Both the position numbers and the translations under genes were made by a program. From an uncultured Pelagibacteraceae bacterium (GTDB lineage Bacteria > Pseudomonadota > Alphaproteobacteria > Pelagibacterales > Pelagibacteraceae): DNA of 64,000 nt. Positions 7,281-15,958 of the stretch are shown one piece after another. The notes beneath the pieces are model-generated. The model had not been told where the DNA came from. It did not search any database and saw only the letters and a program-made list of their open reading frames with translations. The stretch's first letter is position 1. Every line of letters starts with the position of its first letter. The DNA lies in contig CACLYY010000001.1 in assembly GCA_902611265.1 (NCBI GenBank), positions 268,128 to 332,127 of the forward strand. The letters are read 5' to 3'.

Positions 7281-8459
7281 CTAGCTGAGAGCAGTTATAC
7301 CAGGTAGCTCTTTACCTTCAAGATATTCTAAAAAAGCTCCACCTGCAGTTGAAACAAAATTGAAACTACTTACAACATTTAAATTATTTAAAAATGAAAC
7401 AGTATCCCCCCCACCAACAACCGAAAAAATTTTATTTTCCTTGTTTTTTTCAATTATTTTTTTTGCTATTTCAACACTTCCATTTGCGAAATTTGGATTT
7501 TCAAAATATCCAGCTGGACCATTCCATAGTATAGTTTTACTTTTATCAATAATATTAATTATTTTATTAATTGTTTTGGGACCAATATCTAAAATCATTT
7601 CATTTGAATTAATTTGACCTAATTCTTTAATTTCAGAGGATCCATTTAAATCTTTTGATACAAGCACGTCTTCAGGGTAAATTAATTTACAACTTTGTTT
7701 TTCTGAAAGTGAAATAATCTCCTTAACTATTTGATTACAATTTTTTTCTTTTATTGACTTTCCAATATTATTTCCAAAGTTTTCAATAAAATTATTGGCC
7801 ATACCTCCAACAATAATAATATTATCTAGCTTAGGAATTAAATTTTTAATAATATTTATTTTAGAAGAAATTTTAGATCCTCCAATTATACAAGTTATTG
7901 GCTTTGTAATTTCTGACGTAATTTTTTTAAGAGCTCTAACCTCTAAATCAAGTTGTAATCCTGAGAAAGAAGGCAAAAACTTTGAAATTTGATGAATAGA
8001 TGCATGTTCTCGATGAGAACAAGAGAATGCATCATTAACATAAATATCACCTAAGCTTGCAATATGACTGCCAAACTTATAATCATCATTTTCTTCTTCA
8101 GCATAAAATCTTATATTTTCTAAAACTAAAATTTGTTCATTAAAATTATGAAAGAAGTTTTTATTTTTTATTTCATTTATATTTTTTTTTATTAATCTAA
8201 CATTTTGGTTTAATTTTTTTTGCAAATCCTCACATATTGGTTTTAAAGATAACTCATTTACAATTTTACCGTTGGGTCTACCTATGTGCGATAAAATAAT
8301 AATTTTCGTTTTTTGCTTTATCAAAAAATTTAGAGTAGGTAAAATTTTATCAATTCTAGTTGTATCTTTTATTTTTCCATGATCTAATGGGACATTAAGG
8401 TCTAATCTTAATAAAGTTACTTTATTGATTAAATTTTTTTCATTTCTAATGCTTTTCAT
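7281..8459 (-). CDS. pgk: Phosphoglycerate kinase
   Basis: A 392-residue two-domain kinase that interconverts 1,3-bisphosphoglycerate plus ADP and 3-phosphoglycerate plus ATP. The N-domain has LLRLDLNVPLDHG and the substrate-binding arginines (SHIGRPNG, LENIRF); the hinge and C-domain have GGSKISSK, NGPAGYFE and the nucleotide loop VGGGDTVSF, then STAGGAFLEYL. The start ATG overlaps the gap stop by 1 nt. It is the third gene in tkt-gap-pgk-fba, an order common in alphaproteobacteria. Confidence 0.97.
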   Translation of the reverse strand: MKSIRNEKNLINKVTLLRLDLNVPLDHGKIKDTTRIDKILPTLNFLIKQKTKIIILSHIGRPNGKIVNELSLKPICEDLQKKLNQNVRLIKKNINEIKNKNFFHNFNEQILVLENIRFYAEEENDDYKFGSHIASLGDIYVNDAFSCSHREHASIHQISKFLPSFSGLQLDLEVRALKKITSEITKPITCIIGGSKISSKINIIKNLIPKLDNIIIVGGMANNFIENFGNNIGKSIKEKNCNQIVKEIISLSEKQSCKLIYPEDVLVSKDLNGSSEIKELGQINSNEMILDIGPKTINKIINIIDKSKTILWNGPAGYFENPNFANGSVEIAKKIIEKNKENKIFSVVGGGDTVSFLNNLNVVSSFNFVSTAGGAFLEYLEGKELPGITALS

Positions 8460-9466
8460 TAAGAAATATTATGCAGTTTTTCAGCTAAATCACACATTCT
8501 GTTGGAAAAGCCCCATTCATTATCATACCACGCTGATATTTTTCCCATATTAGTCCCAACTACATTTGTCAAAGATGCATCTACAATAGCTGACGCTGAA
8601 TGATGATTAAAATCAATTGAAACCAATTTTTCTCGTGTAATTTCTAAAATATTATTCAATTTATTTTTAGAGGCTATTTCAAATGCGTCATTGATTTTTT
8701 TGATACTAATTTCTTTTTTTGTACAAAAGACTAGCTCAACCACAGAAACATTTGGTATTGGCACCCTCATAGCTATCCCTTCTAATTTCCCTTTAAGAGA
8801 TGGAATTATTTCACCTATTGCTTTTGAGGCTCCTGTAGATGTTGGCACTATCGATTGATTTGCGGCCCTTGCTCTTCTTACATCTTTATGAGAGTTATCT
8901 AAAATTCTTTGATCACTTGTAAAAGCATGAATAGTAGTCATAAACCCTTTTTCAATTTCAAAATTATTATTAAGCACTTCAACAACAGGTGCAAGGCAAT
9001 TTGTAGTACATGAGGCTGCAGATACAATTTTATCATTTTTTGATAAAATATTTTGATTAACACCAAACACTATTGTTTTGTCAGCATTTTTACATGGAGC
9101 TGAAACAATAACCTTTTTTGCCCCATTTTTTATATGAGCTTCAAGCTTTTCTCTTGAATTAAATTTACCAGTGCACTCAAAAACATAATCAACATCATAT
9201 TTTTTCCAATCAATATCTTCTACTGAAGATTTTTGAGAAAATGAAATTTTTTTTTTATTAATTATTAATTGATTAACATTAAATGTTACATCAGCATTTA
9301 ATTTCCCATGAATAGAGTCATACTTTATTAAGTGACTAGTAATCTCAGAGTTTGATCTATTATTTATATGATTAATTTTTAATTTTTTATTTTGTGTTTC
9401 AATAATTGATCTTAGTACCATTCTTCCAATTCTACCCATTCCATTAATTCCAATTTTAATTGTCAT
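8459..9466 (-). CDS. gap: Glyceraldehyde-3-phosphate dehydrogenase, type I
   Basis: A 335-residue GAPDH with the N-terminal Rossmann motif GINGMGRIGR, the catalytic SAASCTTNCLAP (C153), the substrate motif STGASKAIGEI, and the C-terminal WYDNEWGFSNRM. The stretch that normally reads I-N-D after strand 2 here reads INNRS (I34-S38): the NAD-selecting aspartate is replaced and an arginine follows, which may favour NADP(H). It lies 2 nt downstream of tkt and overlaps pgk by 1 nt. Confidence 0.97.
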   Translation of the reverse strand: MTIKIGINGMGRIGRMVLRSIIETQNKKLKINHINNRSNSEITSHLIKYDSIHGKLNADVTFNVNQLIINKKKISFSQKSSVEDIDWKKYDVDYVFECTGKFNSREKLEAHIKNGAKKVIVSAPCKNADKTIVFGVNQNILSKNDKIVSAASCTTNCLAPVVEVLNNNFEIEKGFMTTIHAFTSDQRILDNSHKDVRRARAANQSIVPTSTGASKAIGEIIPSLKGKLEGIAMRVPIPNVSVVELVFCTKKEISIKKINDAFEIASKNKLNNILEITREKLVSIDFNHHSASAIVDASLTNVVGTNMGKISAWYDNEWGFSNRMCDLAEKLHNIS

Positions 9467-9468
9467 AA

Positions 9469-11427
9469 TTATTTCTTAATAAATTTTTTTGATTTTTCTG
9501 CAATTTTTGTATCTAACAATCCAAAAAATTTAAAAATTTCTTTATAAGGAGCACTTTTTCCAAATTCATTAATTCCAAAACTTATTCCTAAATCACCAAC
9601 ATATTTTCTCCAACAGTCAATAGATCCAGCCTCTATGGAGATCTTAAATTTTGTTTCGTTCAGAATTTTATTTTTATATTTTATTGGTTGTACATCGAAT
9701 AATTCCATAGAAGGTACTGAGATTACTTTTGAATATATTTTTTCTTTGGCTAATTTATGGCTCGTCTCTATAGCCAAGTTCACCTCAGAACCACTGGCTA
9801 AAATTGTTAAATTTATTTTTTTATTATTCCTTAATACTTCATAGGCACCCAAAGAGCATTTATTTATTTTTGTGAATTTATTTCTAATTGGATGAAGATT
9901 CTGTCTGGTTAATGATAGAACACTAGGTGTATTAAAACTTTTTAATGCATGCTCCCAACACTCAATAGTTTCCATTTTATCTGCAGGTCTAAAAATATTT
10001 AGATTTGGTATTGCTCTTAATCCAGATAACTGTTCGATCGGTTGATGTGTTGGACCGTCTTCCCCAAGACCAATTGAGTCATGCGTCATTACATAAATAA
10101 CCTGTTGTTTCATCATTGCAGCCAATCTAATTGATGGTTTGCAATAGTCAGAAAAAATCAAAAAAGTTCCGCCGTATGGAATTAATTTGCTATGTAAAGC
10201 AAGACCATTCATAATTCCGCACATAGCATGTTCTCTAACTCCATAATGAATATAATTTCCATTAAAGTTTCCTGGCTTAATAATCTTATGATTTTTTGTT
10301 TTAGTATTATTTGATCCAGCAAGATCTGCCGAGCCACCAATGATTGTATTATTTTTTTTAAATAGAGAGTTGATTATGACCTCAGATGATTTTCTAGAAG
10401 CAAGACTTTTATTTTCTTTAACCGCATTTTTTTTTTCATTTATAATAGACTCTGTAAAACTATTCTTTAAAGATTTATTTATTTTGACTTTATTTTTTTT
10501 ATAAATTTTATGCCATTTATTTTCAATCTTTTCTCCTTTTTCACCAATATTTTTCCATGCATTTAATATATATTTTGGGATTTCAAAAGGTTTATAATTC
10601 CAATTTAATTCTTTCCTAACTAATGAAATTTCCTCAGAACCAAGTGGACTACCATGCGAGGATGCTTTTCCTGATTTATTTGGAGACCCAAAACCGATTT
10701 TAGTTTTACAAGAAATTACTGTTGGCTTTTTTGCTTTTTGAACTTTTTTTAATGCGTTAAATATTTCTCTCTCTTTATGTCCATCAATTTCAATAAAACT
10801 CCACCCATAACTTTCAAATCTTTTCTTAAAATTATCTGAAACTGTTAAGCTTGTTGGACCATCAATTGAAATAGAATTATTATCAAATAACATTATTAAG
10901 TTTTTAAGTTTTAAGTGACCCGCTAAACTCATCGCTTCATGACTTATACCCTCCATTAAACATCCGTCTCCAGCTATTACATAAGTTTTATGATTAATTA
11001 TATTTTTACCTAATTTTTTTTTCAAAATTTCTTCTGCTAATGCAAATCCAACAGCATTAGATATTCCTTGACCTAAAGGTCCTGTGGTTGTTTCGATGCC
11101 TGAGTTTTTGATATATTCAGGATGACCTGCGCAAATAGAATTTAATTGTCTAAAATTTTTAATGTCTTTTAATTTTATACTTTTGTAGCCCGTTAAATAA
11201 AGTAGAGAGTAAAGAAGCATTGATCCATGTCCAGCAGATAAAACGAATCTATCTCTATTTATCCAACTCGGATTTTTTGGATTAAACTTTAAAAAGTATT
11301 TGAAAAGGATGGTAGAAACATCAGCCATGCCCATAGGCATACCTGGGTGACCAGAATTAGCTTTTTGCACGGCATCCATTGAAAGAGCACGTATTGAGTT
11401 AGATAGGGTTTTATTTATTTCTCTCAA
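9469..11427 (-). CDS. tkt: Transketolase
   Basis: A 652-residue thiamine-diphosphate enzyme of normal length. The N-terminal domain has ANSGHPGMPMG, the GHPEY and TGPLGQG segments, and the TPP/Mg motif GDGCLMEGISHEAM ending LIMLFDNN. The middle domain has the cofactor glutamate in YGVREHAM, then THDSIGLGEDGPTHQP and the phosphate-binding SLTRQNL. It transfers two-carbon ketol units in the pentose phosphate pathway. AAAGGAT before the ATG is a fair ribosome-binding site. It is the first gene of a minus-strand run extending to suhB; the gap to the divergent coiled-coil gene is only 23 nt. Confidence 0.97.
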   Translation of the reverse strand: MREINKTLSNSIRALSMDAVQKANSGHPGMPMGMADVSTILFKYFLKFNPKNPSWINRDRFVLSAGHGSMLLYSLLYLTGYKSIKLKDIKNFRQLNSICAGHPEYIKNSGIETTTGPLGQGISNAVGFALAEEILKKKLGKNIINHKTYVIAGDGCLMEGISHEAMSLAGHLKLKNLIMLFDNNSISIDGPTSLTVSDNFKKRFESYGWSFIEIDGHKEREIFNALKKVQKAKKPTVISCKTKIGFGSPNKSGKASSHGSPLGSEEISLVRKELNWNYKPFEIPKYILNAWKNIGEKGEKIENKWHKIYKKNKVKINKSLKNSFTESIINEKKNAVKENKSLASRKSSEVIINSLFKKNNTIIGGSADLAGSNNTKTKNHKIIKPGNFNGNYIHYGVREHAMCGIMNGLALHSKLIPYGGTFLIFSDYCKPSIRLAAMMKQQVIYVMTHDSIGLGEDGPTHQPIEQLSGLRAIPNLNIFRPADKMETIECWEHALKSFNTPSVLSLTRQNLHPIRNKFTKINKCSLGAYEVLRNNKKINLTILASGSEVNLAIETSHKLAKEKIYSKVISVPSMELFDVQPIKYKNKILNETKFKISIEAGSIDCWRKYVGDLGISFGINEFGKSAPYKEIFKFFGLLDTKIAEKSKKFIKK

Positions 11428-11450
11428 ACATTTATCCTTTGTAGACTTAG

Positions 11451-11804
11451 GTGAATCAATTTAATAATATAGATATATATATGAATTCAATTAGTGAAAA
11501 AGAAAAAAAGTTATTAGAAGCTTTAAACAAATTAAAAAAACTAGAAAAAGTAAATCCTGAGAAAATTTTAGAGTTAGAAAATCTTGCAAGCCAAAAAACT
11601 CAATTAGAAATTGAAAAAAAAGAAATTGAGGGAAAATATAATTTATTAAAACAAGAAAATGACATTCTTAAAGATAAATTTGATCATTTAAAACAAAGAG
11701 AAATTCAGGAAAGAAAAAAAGAAGACCAATTTTCTGATAAAATTGATGAATTAAATCAAGAAACAGATAATTTGATGGAAGAAATTGACAAATGGCAAAT
11801 GTAA
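11451..11804 (+). CDS. Small coiled-coil protein upstream of zapA
   Basis: A 117-residue protein that is almost entirely heptad-patterned and charged (runs of E, K and L from about residue 15 to the end), with no membrane segment or cysteine. Its 3' end overlaps zapA by 13 nt, so it is probably translated with ZapA. Small alphaproteobacterial coiled-coil proteins (DUF4164-like) are often encoded just before zapA; I think this is one but cannot prove it. Two starts are possible: GTG at 11451, or ATG at 11481 giving 107 residues. Neither has a strong ribosome-binding site. A structural role with ZapA at the division site is inference. Confidence 0.65.
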   Translation: MNQFNNIDIYMNSISEKEKKLLEALNKLKKLEKVNPEKILELENLASQKTQLEIEKKEIEGKYNLLKQENDILKDKFDHLKQREIQERKKEDQFSDKIDELNQETDNLMEEIDKWQM

Positions 11805-12238
11805 ATATCAAATTTAATGGAAAAGAATTTTTATTGTCATGTGACGATGGTCAAGAAGAACATTTAGAGGAATTAGCTTTATATTTAAATGAAAAATTTA
11901 CTGAATTAAAAAATTCTTTAGGAAATATTGGAGAGAGTAAACTTTTGTTAATTACATCGATATCAGTTTTAGATGAATATTACGAAACAAAAAAAAAAAT
12001 CGACACACAAAAGAAAGAAATTTCGAATATTACTGAAAAATTCAAAGAACTTAAGTCTTTGGTATATAATTATAAAAATGTAAAGGAAAAAGAAATTGCT
12101 AAATTAAGTTTAACCCAAGAAAATCTTCAGCATCAAATTGAGTCCAATAAAAGTGATTATGAAAATTTAGTTGATAAGACTACTTTAGAGATAGAAAATT
12201 TTATCAAAAAAATTGATTCAGACCCTAAGACTCAATAA
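11792..12238 (+). CDS. zapA: Cell division protein ZapA
   Basis: A 148-residue protein whose first 60 residues have the ZapA fold signature: VNIKFNGKEFLLSCDDGQEEHLEELALYL-like, with conserved spacing between the beta hairpin and the first helix. The rest is a long coiled coil, longer than the roughly 109-residue E. coli protein. ZapA binds FtsZ and bundles its filaments. The gene overlaps the upstream coiled-coil gene by 13 nt and precedes fau by 6 nt, the conserved zapA-fau pairing. Confidence 0.85.
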   Translation: MANVNIKFNGKEFLLSCDDGQEEHLEELALYLNEKFTELKNSLGNIGESKLLLITSISVLDEYYETKKKIDTQKKEISNITEKFKELKSLVYNYKNVKEKEIAKLSLTQENLQHQIESNKSDYENLVDKTTLEIENFIKKIDSDPKTQ

Positions 12239-12244
12239 TTAAAA

Positions 12245-12790
12245 GTGTCTAAAAAAATTTTAAGAAAAAGGTTAATTAATTTAAGGAAAAAAAATTATTC
12301 TAACCAATGTATAAGCTTTTCTCAGTTGAAAAAAATTTTCAATAAAATTGATAAAAAACAAAACACAAAAATTGGAGGCTACTATCCTATTAATTACGAA
12401 ATTGGATCTTTAGAAATTTTAGAAAAATTAGAGAAAAGTAAATTTAAAATATCTTTACCGGTTACGAAGAGAAACAATATTATGGACTTTTATGAATGGT
12501 CTAATAAAATGCCACTAAAAGTTAGCAAGCAAGGTATTCCCGAGCCTTATACTATTAAAAAAGTTTTTCCTGATATTTTGCTTGTTCCTCTTGTTGGATT
12601 TGACAAGAATAAATTTAGATTAGGTTATGGAGGAGGATTTTACGATAGATATATTTCTAGAGTATCAAAATTTAAAAAAGTTCTAACAATTGGTTTTGCT
12701 TTCTCATTTCAGGAACTCAAAAAAGTACCAAGAAATGAATATGATCAAAAATTGGATTATATATTAACAGACAAAGAAATTATAAAATGA
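12245..12790 (+). CDS. fau: 5-formyltetrahydrofolate cyclo-ligase
   Basis: A 181-residue enzyme that converts 5-formyl-THF to 5,10-methenyl-THF using ATP. The N-terminus has the basic KILRKRLINLRKK stretch of the family; the middle has GGYYPINYEIG; and the C-terminal core has LLVPLVGFDKNKFRLGYGGGFYDR, which includes the nucleotide/Mg loop. It starts with GTG at 12245, 6 nt after zapA, and overlaps the next gene by 4 nt. In many proteobacteria 6S RNA is encoded between zapA and this gene; here there is no room for it. Confidence 0.92.
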   Translation: MSKKILRKRLINLRKKNYSNQCISFSQLKKIFNKIDKKQNTKIGGYYPINYEIGSLEILEKLEKSKFKISLPVTKRNNIMDFYEWSNKMPLKVSKQGIPEPYTIKKVFPDILLVPLVGFDKNKFRLGYGGGFYDRYISRVSKFKKVLTIGFAFSFQELKKVPRNEYDQKLDYILTDKEIIK

Positions 12791-13593
12791 AAATATTATT
12801 TTTAGGAGATATAGTTGGAAATAGTGGATGTTTTGCAGTTAAAAAATTTTTACCTGACATTATAAATTCAAAAAAAATTAATTTTGTCGTTGTAAATGGT
12901 GAGAATGCAGCAAAAGATGGAGTTGGAATAACCGAGAACATTGTTAACGAGTTATTAAGTTGTGGTGTTGATGTAATAACTACAGGTAATCATGTGTGGG
13001 ACCAAAAAGAAATATTTGAATTTATAAATAAACAAAAGAGACTACTAAGACCATTAAACTTGTCAGGCGTTGTTCCTGGTGATGGATTTGGAATTTACAA
13101 TACTATTGGAGGATACAAAGTTGGAGTATTGAATTTAATGGGAAATGTTTTTATGAAAAAATGTGATGATGTATTCATAAAAAGCAAACAATTTATTGAT
13201 GAGAATAAACTTAAAGAAAAATATGATTTCCTTATCGTTGATTTTCATGGAGAAATTACCAGTGAAAAAATGGCTATTGGCCATGTGTTTGATGGCAACG
13301 CGACATTTGTAGTAGGCACCCATACTCATGTTCCCACAAACGACGGAAGAGTTTTAAACAAAGGAACTGCTTATTTAACAGATGCTGGAATGTGTGGTGA
13401 TTATAACTCAGTAATTGGAATGGATGCAAAAAATTCTATTAATAGATTTTTTAAAAGGGTGTCAGTTAAGCATTTTCCTTCAGAGGGAGAGGCATCACTT
13501 TGTGGAGCAATTATTGAAGCTAATCCAAAAAATGGTTTGGCTTTGAACATCACCCAGTTTATATTTGGTGGTCAACTTCAAAGAGATATTTAA
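12787..13593 (+). CDS. YmdB-family metallophosphoesterase (TIGR00282)
   Basis: A 268-residue dinuclear metal phosphoesterase. The metal-binding motifs appear in order: FLGDIVGNSG (D8), NGENAA near residues 38-43, TTGNHVWDQKE near 66-76, DFHGE near 153-157, and GTHTHVPT near 179-186. In Bacillus, YmdB hydrolyses cyclic nucleotides and affects biofilm formation; the role in alphaproteobacteria is not settled. It is placed between fau and yebC with 4-nt overlap and 3-nt gap, consistent with one long transcript. Confidence 0.9.
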   Translation: MKILFLGDIVGNSGCFAVKKFLPDIINSKKINFVVVNGENAAKDGVGITENIVNELLSCGVDVITTGNHVWDQKEIFEFINKQKRLLRPLNLSGVVPGDGFGIYNTIGGYKVGVLNLMGNVFMKKCDDVFIKSKQFIDENKLKEKYDFLIVDFHGEITSEKMAIGHVFDGNATFVVGTHTHVPTNDGRVLNKGTAYLTDAGMCGDYNSVIGMDAKNSINRFFKRVSVKHFPSEGEASLCGAIIEANPKNGLALNITQFIFGGQLQRDI

Positions 13594-13596
13594 ATT

Positions 13597-14313
13597 ATGG
13601 CAGGTCATTCTCACTGGGCAGGTATTAAACATAAGAAAGGTAAAGCGGACAAACAAAGAGCTGCAATATTTTCAAAATTATCAAGAGAAATTACAGTTGC
13701 TGCTAAACTTGGAGATAAAAATCCGGACATGAATTCTAGATTAAGATCAGCTATACAAGCGGCTAGGTCAGCGAATATGCCTAAAGACAATATTGAAAGG
13801 GCAATTGACAAATCATCGATAGCTGCAGACTCAAACTTTGAAAATATAAGATATGAGGGATTTGGACCTGCAAAAATTGCAATAGTTGTAATTACGTTGA
13901 CAGATAATAAAAATAGAACTGCAGCCAATATTAGAACTATTTTTCAAAAATATGGTGGAGGACTTGGCACACAAGGATCTGCATCACATAATTTTCTCCA
14001 ACAAGGGATAATAAAAGTAGACAAAAAAGAGATGAATGAAGAAAAGATTTTTGAACTGGCAATTAACGCTGGAGCTAATGACTGTATTTTTAAAGATAGT
14101 TACTATCAAATACATACAAATAAGGACGAGATATATGATGTAAAAAGTATTATGGAAAAAGATATTTCAAATTTTATATCGACAGAAATTGAATGGGTAC
14201 CAATAAATAAAATAAAATTAAATCAAGACGATAAAGAAAAAATGGTTAAATTTTTGGAAATTTTAGAAGAAGACGACGATGTACAGAATGTTTTTATAAA
14301 TGCTGTATTATAA
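13597..14313 (+). CDS. yebC: YebC/PmpR-family regulatory protein
   Basis: A 238-residue protein starting MAGHSHWAGIKHKKGKADKQR, the invariant YebC opening, followed by FSKLSREITVAAK, MPKDNIERAI, the YEGFGPAKIAIVV segment and TDNKNRTA. Family members act as transcription regulators or, in more recent work, relieve ribosome stalling at proline stretches; the family comparison is established, the exact role here is not. It lies 3 nt after the phosphoesterase and 6 nt before the ruvC-like gene, matching the common yebC-ruvC order. Confidence 0.95.
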   Translation: MAGHSHWAGIKHKKGKADKQRAAIFSKLSREITVAAKLGDKNPDMNSRLRSAIQAARSANMPKDNIERAIDKSSIAADSNFENIRYEGFGPAKIAIVVITLTDNKNRTAANIRTIFQKYGGGLGTQGSASHNFLQQGIIKVDKKEMNEEKIFELAINAGANDCIFKDSYYQIHTNKDEIYDVKSIMEKDISNFISTEIEWVPINKIKLNQDDKEKMVKFLEILEEDDDVQNVFINAVL

Positions 14314-14319
14314 AAATTT

Positions 14320-14817
14320 ATGCTAATAATTGGAATAGACCCAGGTATAACAGGGGCAATATGTTTTTTTGAAAATGGTAAAATAATAGATGTTATAGAT
14401 ATGCCTACTATGGCATCAGGCAATAAAAATAAAAAACAAATTAATGGTAGCCAAATATTTAATGAAATATCTTATAGGATTAAAAGTTGCAAACCTGAAA
14501 AAATAAATGTTGTGGTTGAACAAGTTTCTGCAATGCCAGGACAAGGTGTAACCAGCATGTTTAATTTTGGTCAATCATTTGGAGTGATAAAAGGTGTGTG
14601 CGCAGCAATGCAACTACCAATTTTTTTTGTAAGACCTGCAAAATGGAAAAAGCATTATGATTTAATAAATTCTCAAAAGGACTCGAGTAGAGTTAAGGCA
14701 ATTGAAATGTTTCCAAAATTTTCGCTAATGCTTTCAAAAAAAAAAGACTCTAACAAAGCAGATGCAATATTAATTGCAAATTATCATCTAAATACAATAG
14801 AAAATAAACAAAGTTAA
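14320..14817 (+). CDS. ruvC: RuvC-like Holliday junction resolvase (divergent, phage-like type)
   Basis: A 165-residue RNase-H-fold nuclease. Acidic catalytic positions are D7 (IIGIDPGITGAI), E67 (VVVEQV) and D148 (NKADAILIA). The stretch EQVSAMPGQGVTSMFNFGQSFG after the second acid, and the spacing around PAKWKK, resemble resolvases carried by phages more than the E. coli enzyme. The residue three before D148, usually D or H, is N145. It occupies the normal ruvC site after yebC, but ruvA, ruvB and ybgC, which usually follow, are absent; tolQ comes next. It should resolve four-way DNA junctions; whether it can work without RuvAB is unknown. Confidence 0.8.
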   Translation: MLIIGIDPGITGAICFFENGKIIDVIDMPTMASGNKNKKQINGSQIFNEISYRIKSCKPEKINVVVEQVSAMPGQGVTSMFNFGQSFGVIKGVCAAMQLPIFFVRPAKWKKHYDLINSQKDSSRVKAIEMFPKFSLMLSKKKDSNKADAILIANYHLNTIENKQS

Positions 14818-14854
14818 CTTTTATAGCCAAATTCATGACACATTTTAGTGTGAA

Positions 14855-15538
14855 ATGGTCTTAATGGATGCAGAAATAACCTCTCAAGCAGTTGGACTTG
14901 CAAGTAACACGGACTTTTCAATCTTAAGTTTATTTTTAAGAGCAGACTTTGTAGTTAAATCTGTGATTATAATTTTAATCGCCAGTTCAGTTTATTCTTG
15001 GGCAATAATATTTGATAAAATCTTACTGTTTAGGAAAATAAATAAAGAGTCTGAAGATTTTGAGGAAAAATTTTGGAAGTCTAAATCTGCAGAAACCTTT
15101 TATAATAGCTTACCTACAAAATTAGATAATCCGATGGCACAATTATTTAAAGACTCAATGCAAGCTGTTATGAAATCAAGATCAAAAGCCAACATTAGTC
15201 AAAGACTTGAAAATATTTTAGAAGTTAATATCGAAAAGCAGATGAATAATGTTAACAATAAATTTACTTTTCTTGCAACAGTTGGTTCCACAGCTCCTTT
15301 TATTGGATTGTTCGGAACAGTTTGGGGAATAATGAATTCATTTCAATCTATTGCAATTTCAAGAAATACAAGTCTTGCGATAGTTGCACCAGGTATTGCA
15401 GAAGCACTTTTTGCTACAGCTTTGGGTTTACTGGCGGCAATTCCAGCAGTAATTGCATATAATAAATTTGGCAACGATTCAAAAAAATATTCTCAAAAAT
15501 TAGAAAACTTTTCAAAAAGATTTATTTCAATAATTTAA
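14855..15538 (+). CDS. tolQ: Tol-Pal system protein TolQ
   Basis: A 227-residue ExbB/TolQ-family inner-membrane protein. A first membrane helix lies near residues 33-53, followed by a cytoplasmic loop, then TVGSTAPFIGLFGTVWGIMNSF and a second and third helix near 140-200 including IAPGIAEALFATALGLLAAIPAV, the diagnostic family motif. With TolR it forms the proton-driven motor that powers the Tol-Pal system. An in-frame ATG three codons downstream (14864) is an alternative start. It heads the tol cluster; tolR follows after 1 nt. Confidence 0.95.
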   Translation: MVLMDAEITSQAVGLASNTDFSILSLFLRADFVVKSVIIILIASSVYSWAIIFDKILLFRKINKESEDFEEKFWKSKSAETFYNSLPTKLDNPMAQLFKDSMQAVMKSRSKANISQRLENILEVNIEKQMNNVNNKFTFLATVGSTAPFIGLFGTVWGIMNSFQSIAISRNTSLAIVAPGIAEALFATALGLLAAIPAVIAYNKFGNDSKKYSQKLENFSKRFISII

Positions 15539-15539
15539 T

Positions 15540-15956
15540 ATGGCATTTAACTTAAAGCGTTCAGAAAGAGAACCAATGAGTGAAATAAATGTAACTCCCT
15601 TTGTTGATGTCATGCTTGTTCTTCTGATTATTTTTATGGTTACAGCACCACTTCTTACTGTTGGGGTGCAAGTTGATTTGCCTGAAACATCAGCCGATAC
15701 ATTACCTGAGGAAAGTGAACCACTTACATTAACTATAAATTCAAAGGGTGAAGTTTTTATTCAAGAATCAAAAATTGAATTTGATAATTTAATCAAAAAA
15801 ATCTTGGCAGTATCTAATAATAGAACAGATACACGAATATATGTAAGGGGAGATAAAACAATAAATTATGGAAGAGTGCTAGAAGTAATGGGAAAGCTTT
15901 CAGGTTCAGGCTTTACTAAAGTCGCCTTAATTTCTGAACCATATAAAGAGAGATAA
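15540..15956 (+). CDS. tolR: Tol-Pal system protein TolR
   Basis: A 138-residue ExbD/TolR-family protein with one N-terminal membrane helix. SEINVTPFVDVMLVLLIIFMV near residues 14-34 carries the essential membrane aspartate (D23). A small periplasmic domain follows, including the IYVRGDKTINYGRVLEVM segment. It couples proton flow through TolQ to TolA. The gap to tolQ is 1 nt and to tolA is 2 nt. Confidence 0.95.
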   Translation: MAFNLKRSEREPMSEINVTPFVDVMLVLLIIFMVTAPLLTVGVQVDLPETSADTLPEESEPLTLTINSKGEVFIQESKIEFDNLIKKILAVSNNRTDTRIYVRGDKTINYGRVLEVMGKLSGSGFTKVALISEPYKER

Positions 15957-15958
15957 AT

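Noticed and set aside
12239-12244. Possible 6S RNA between zapA and fau, its usual place in many proteobacteria.
   Set aside because: Only 6 nt separate the genes; 6S RNA must be elsewhere or absent.
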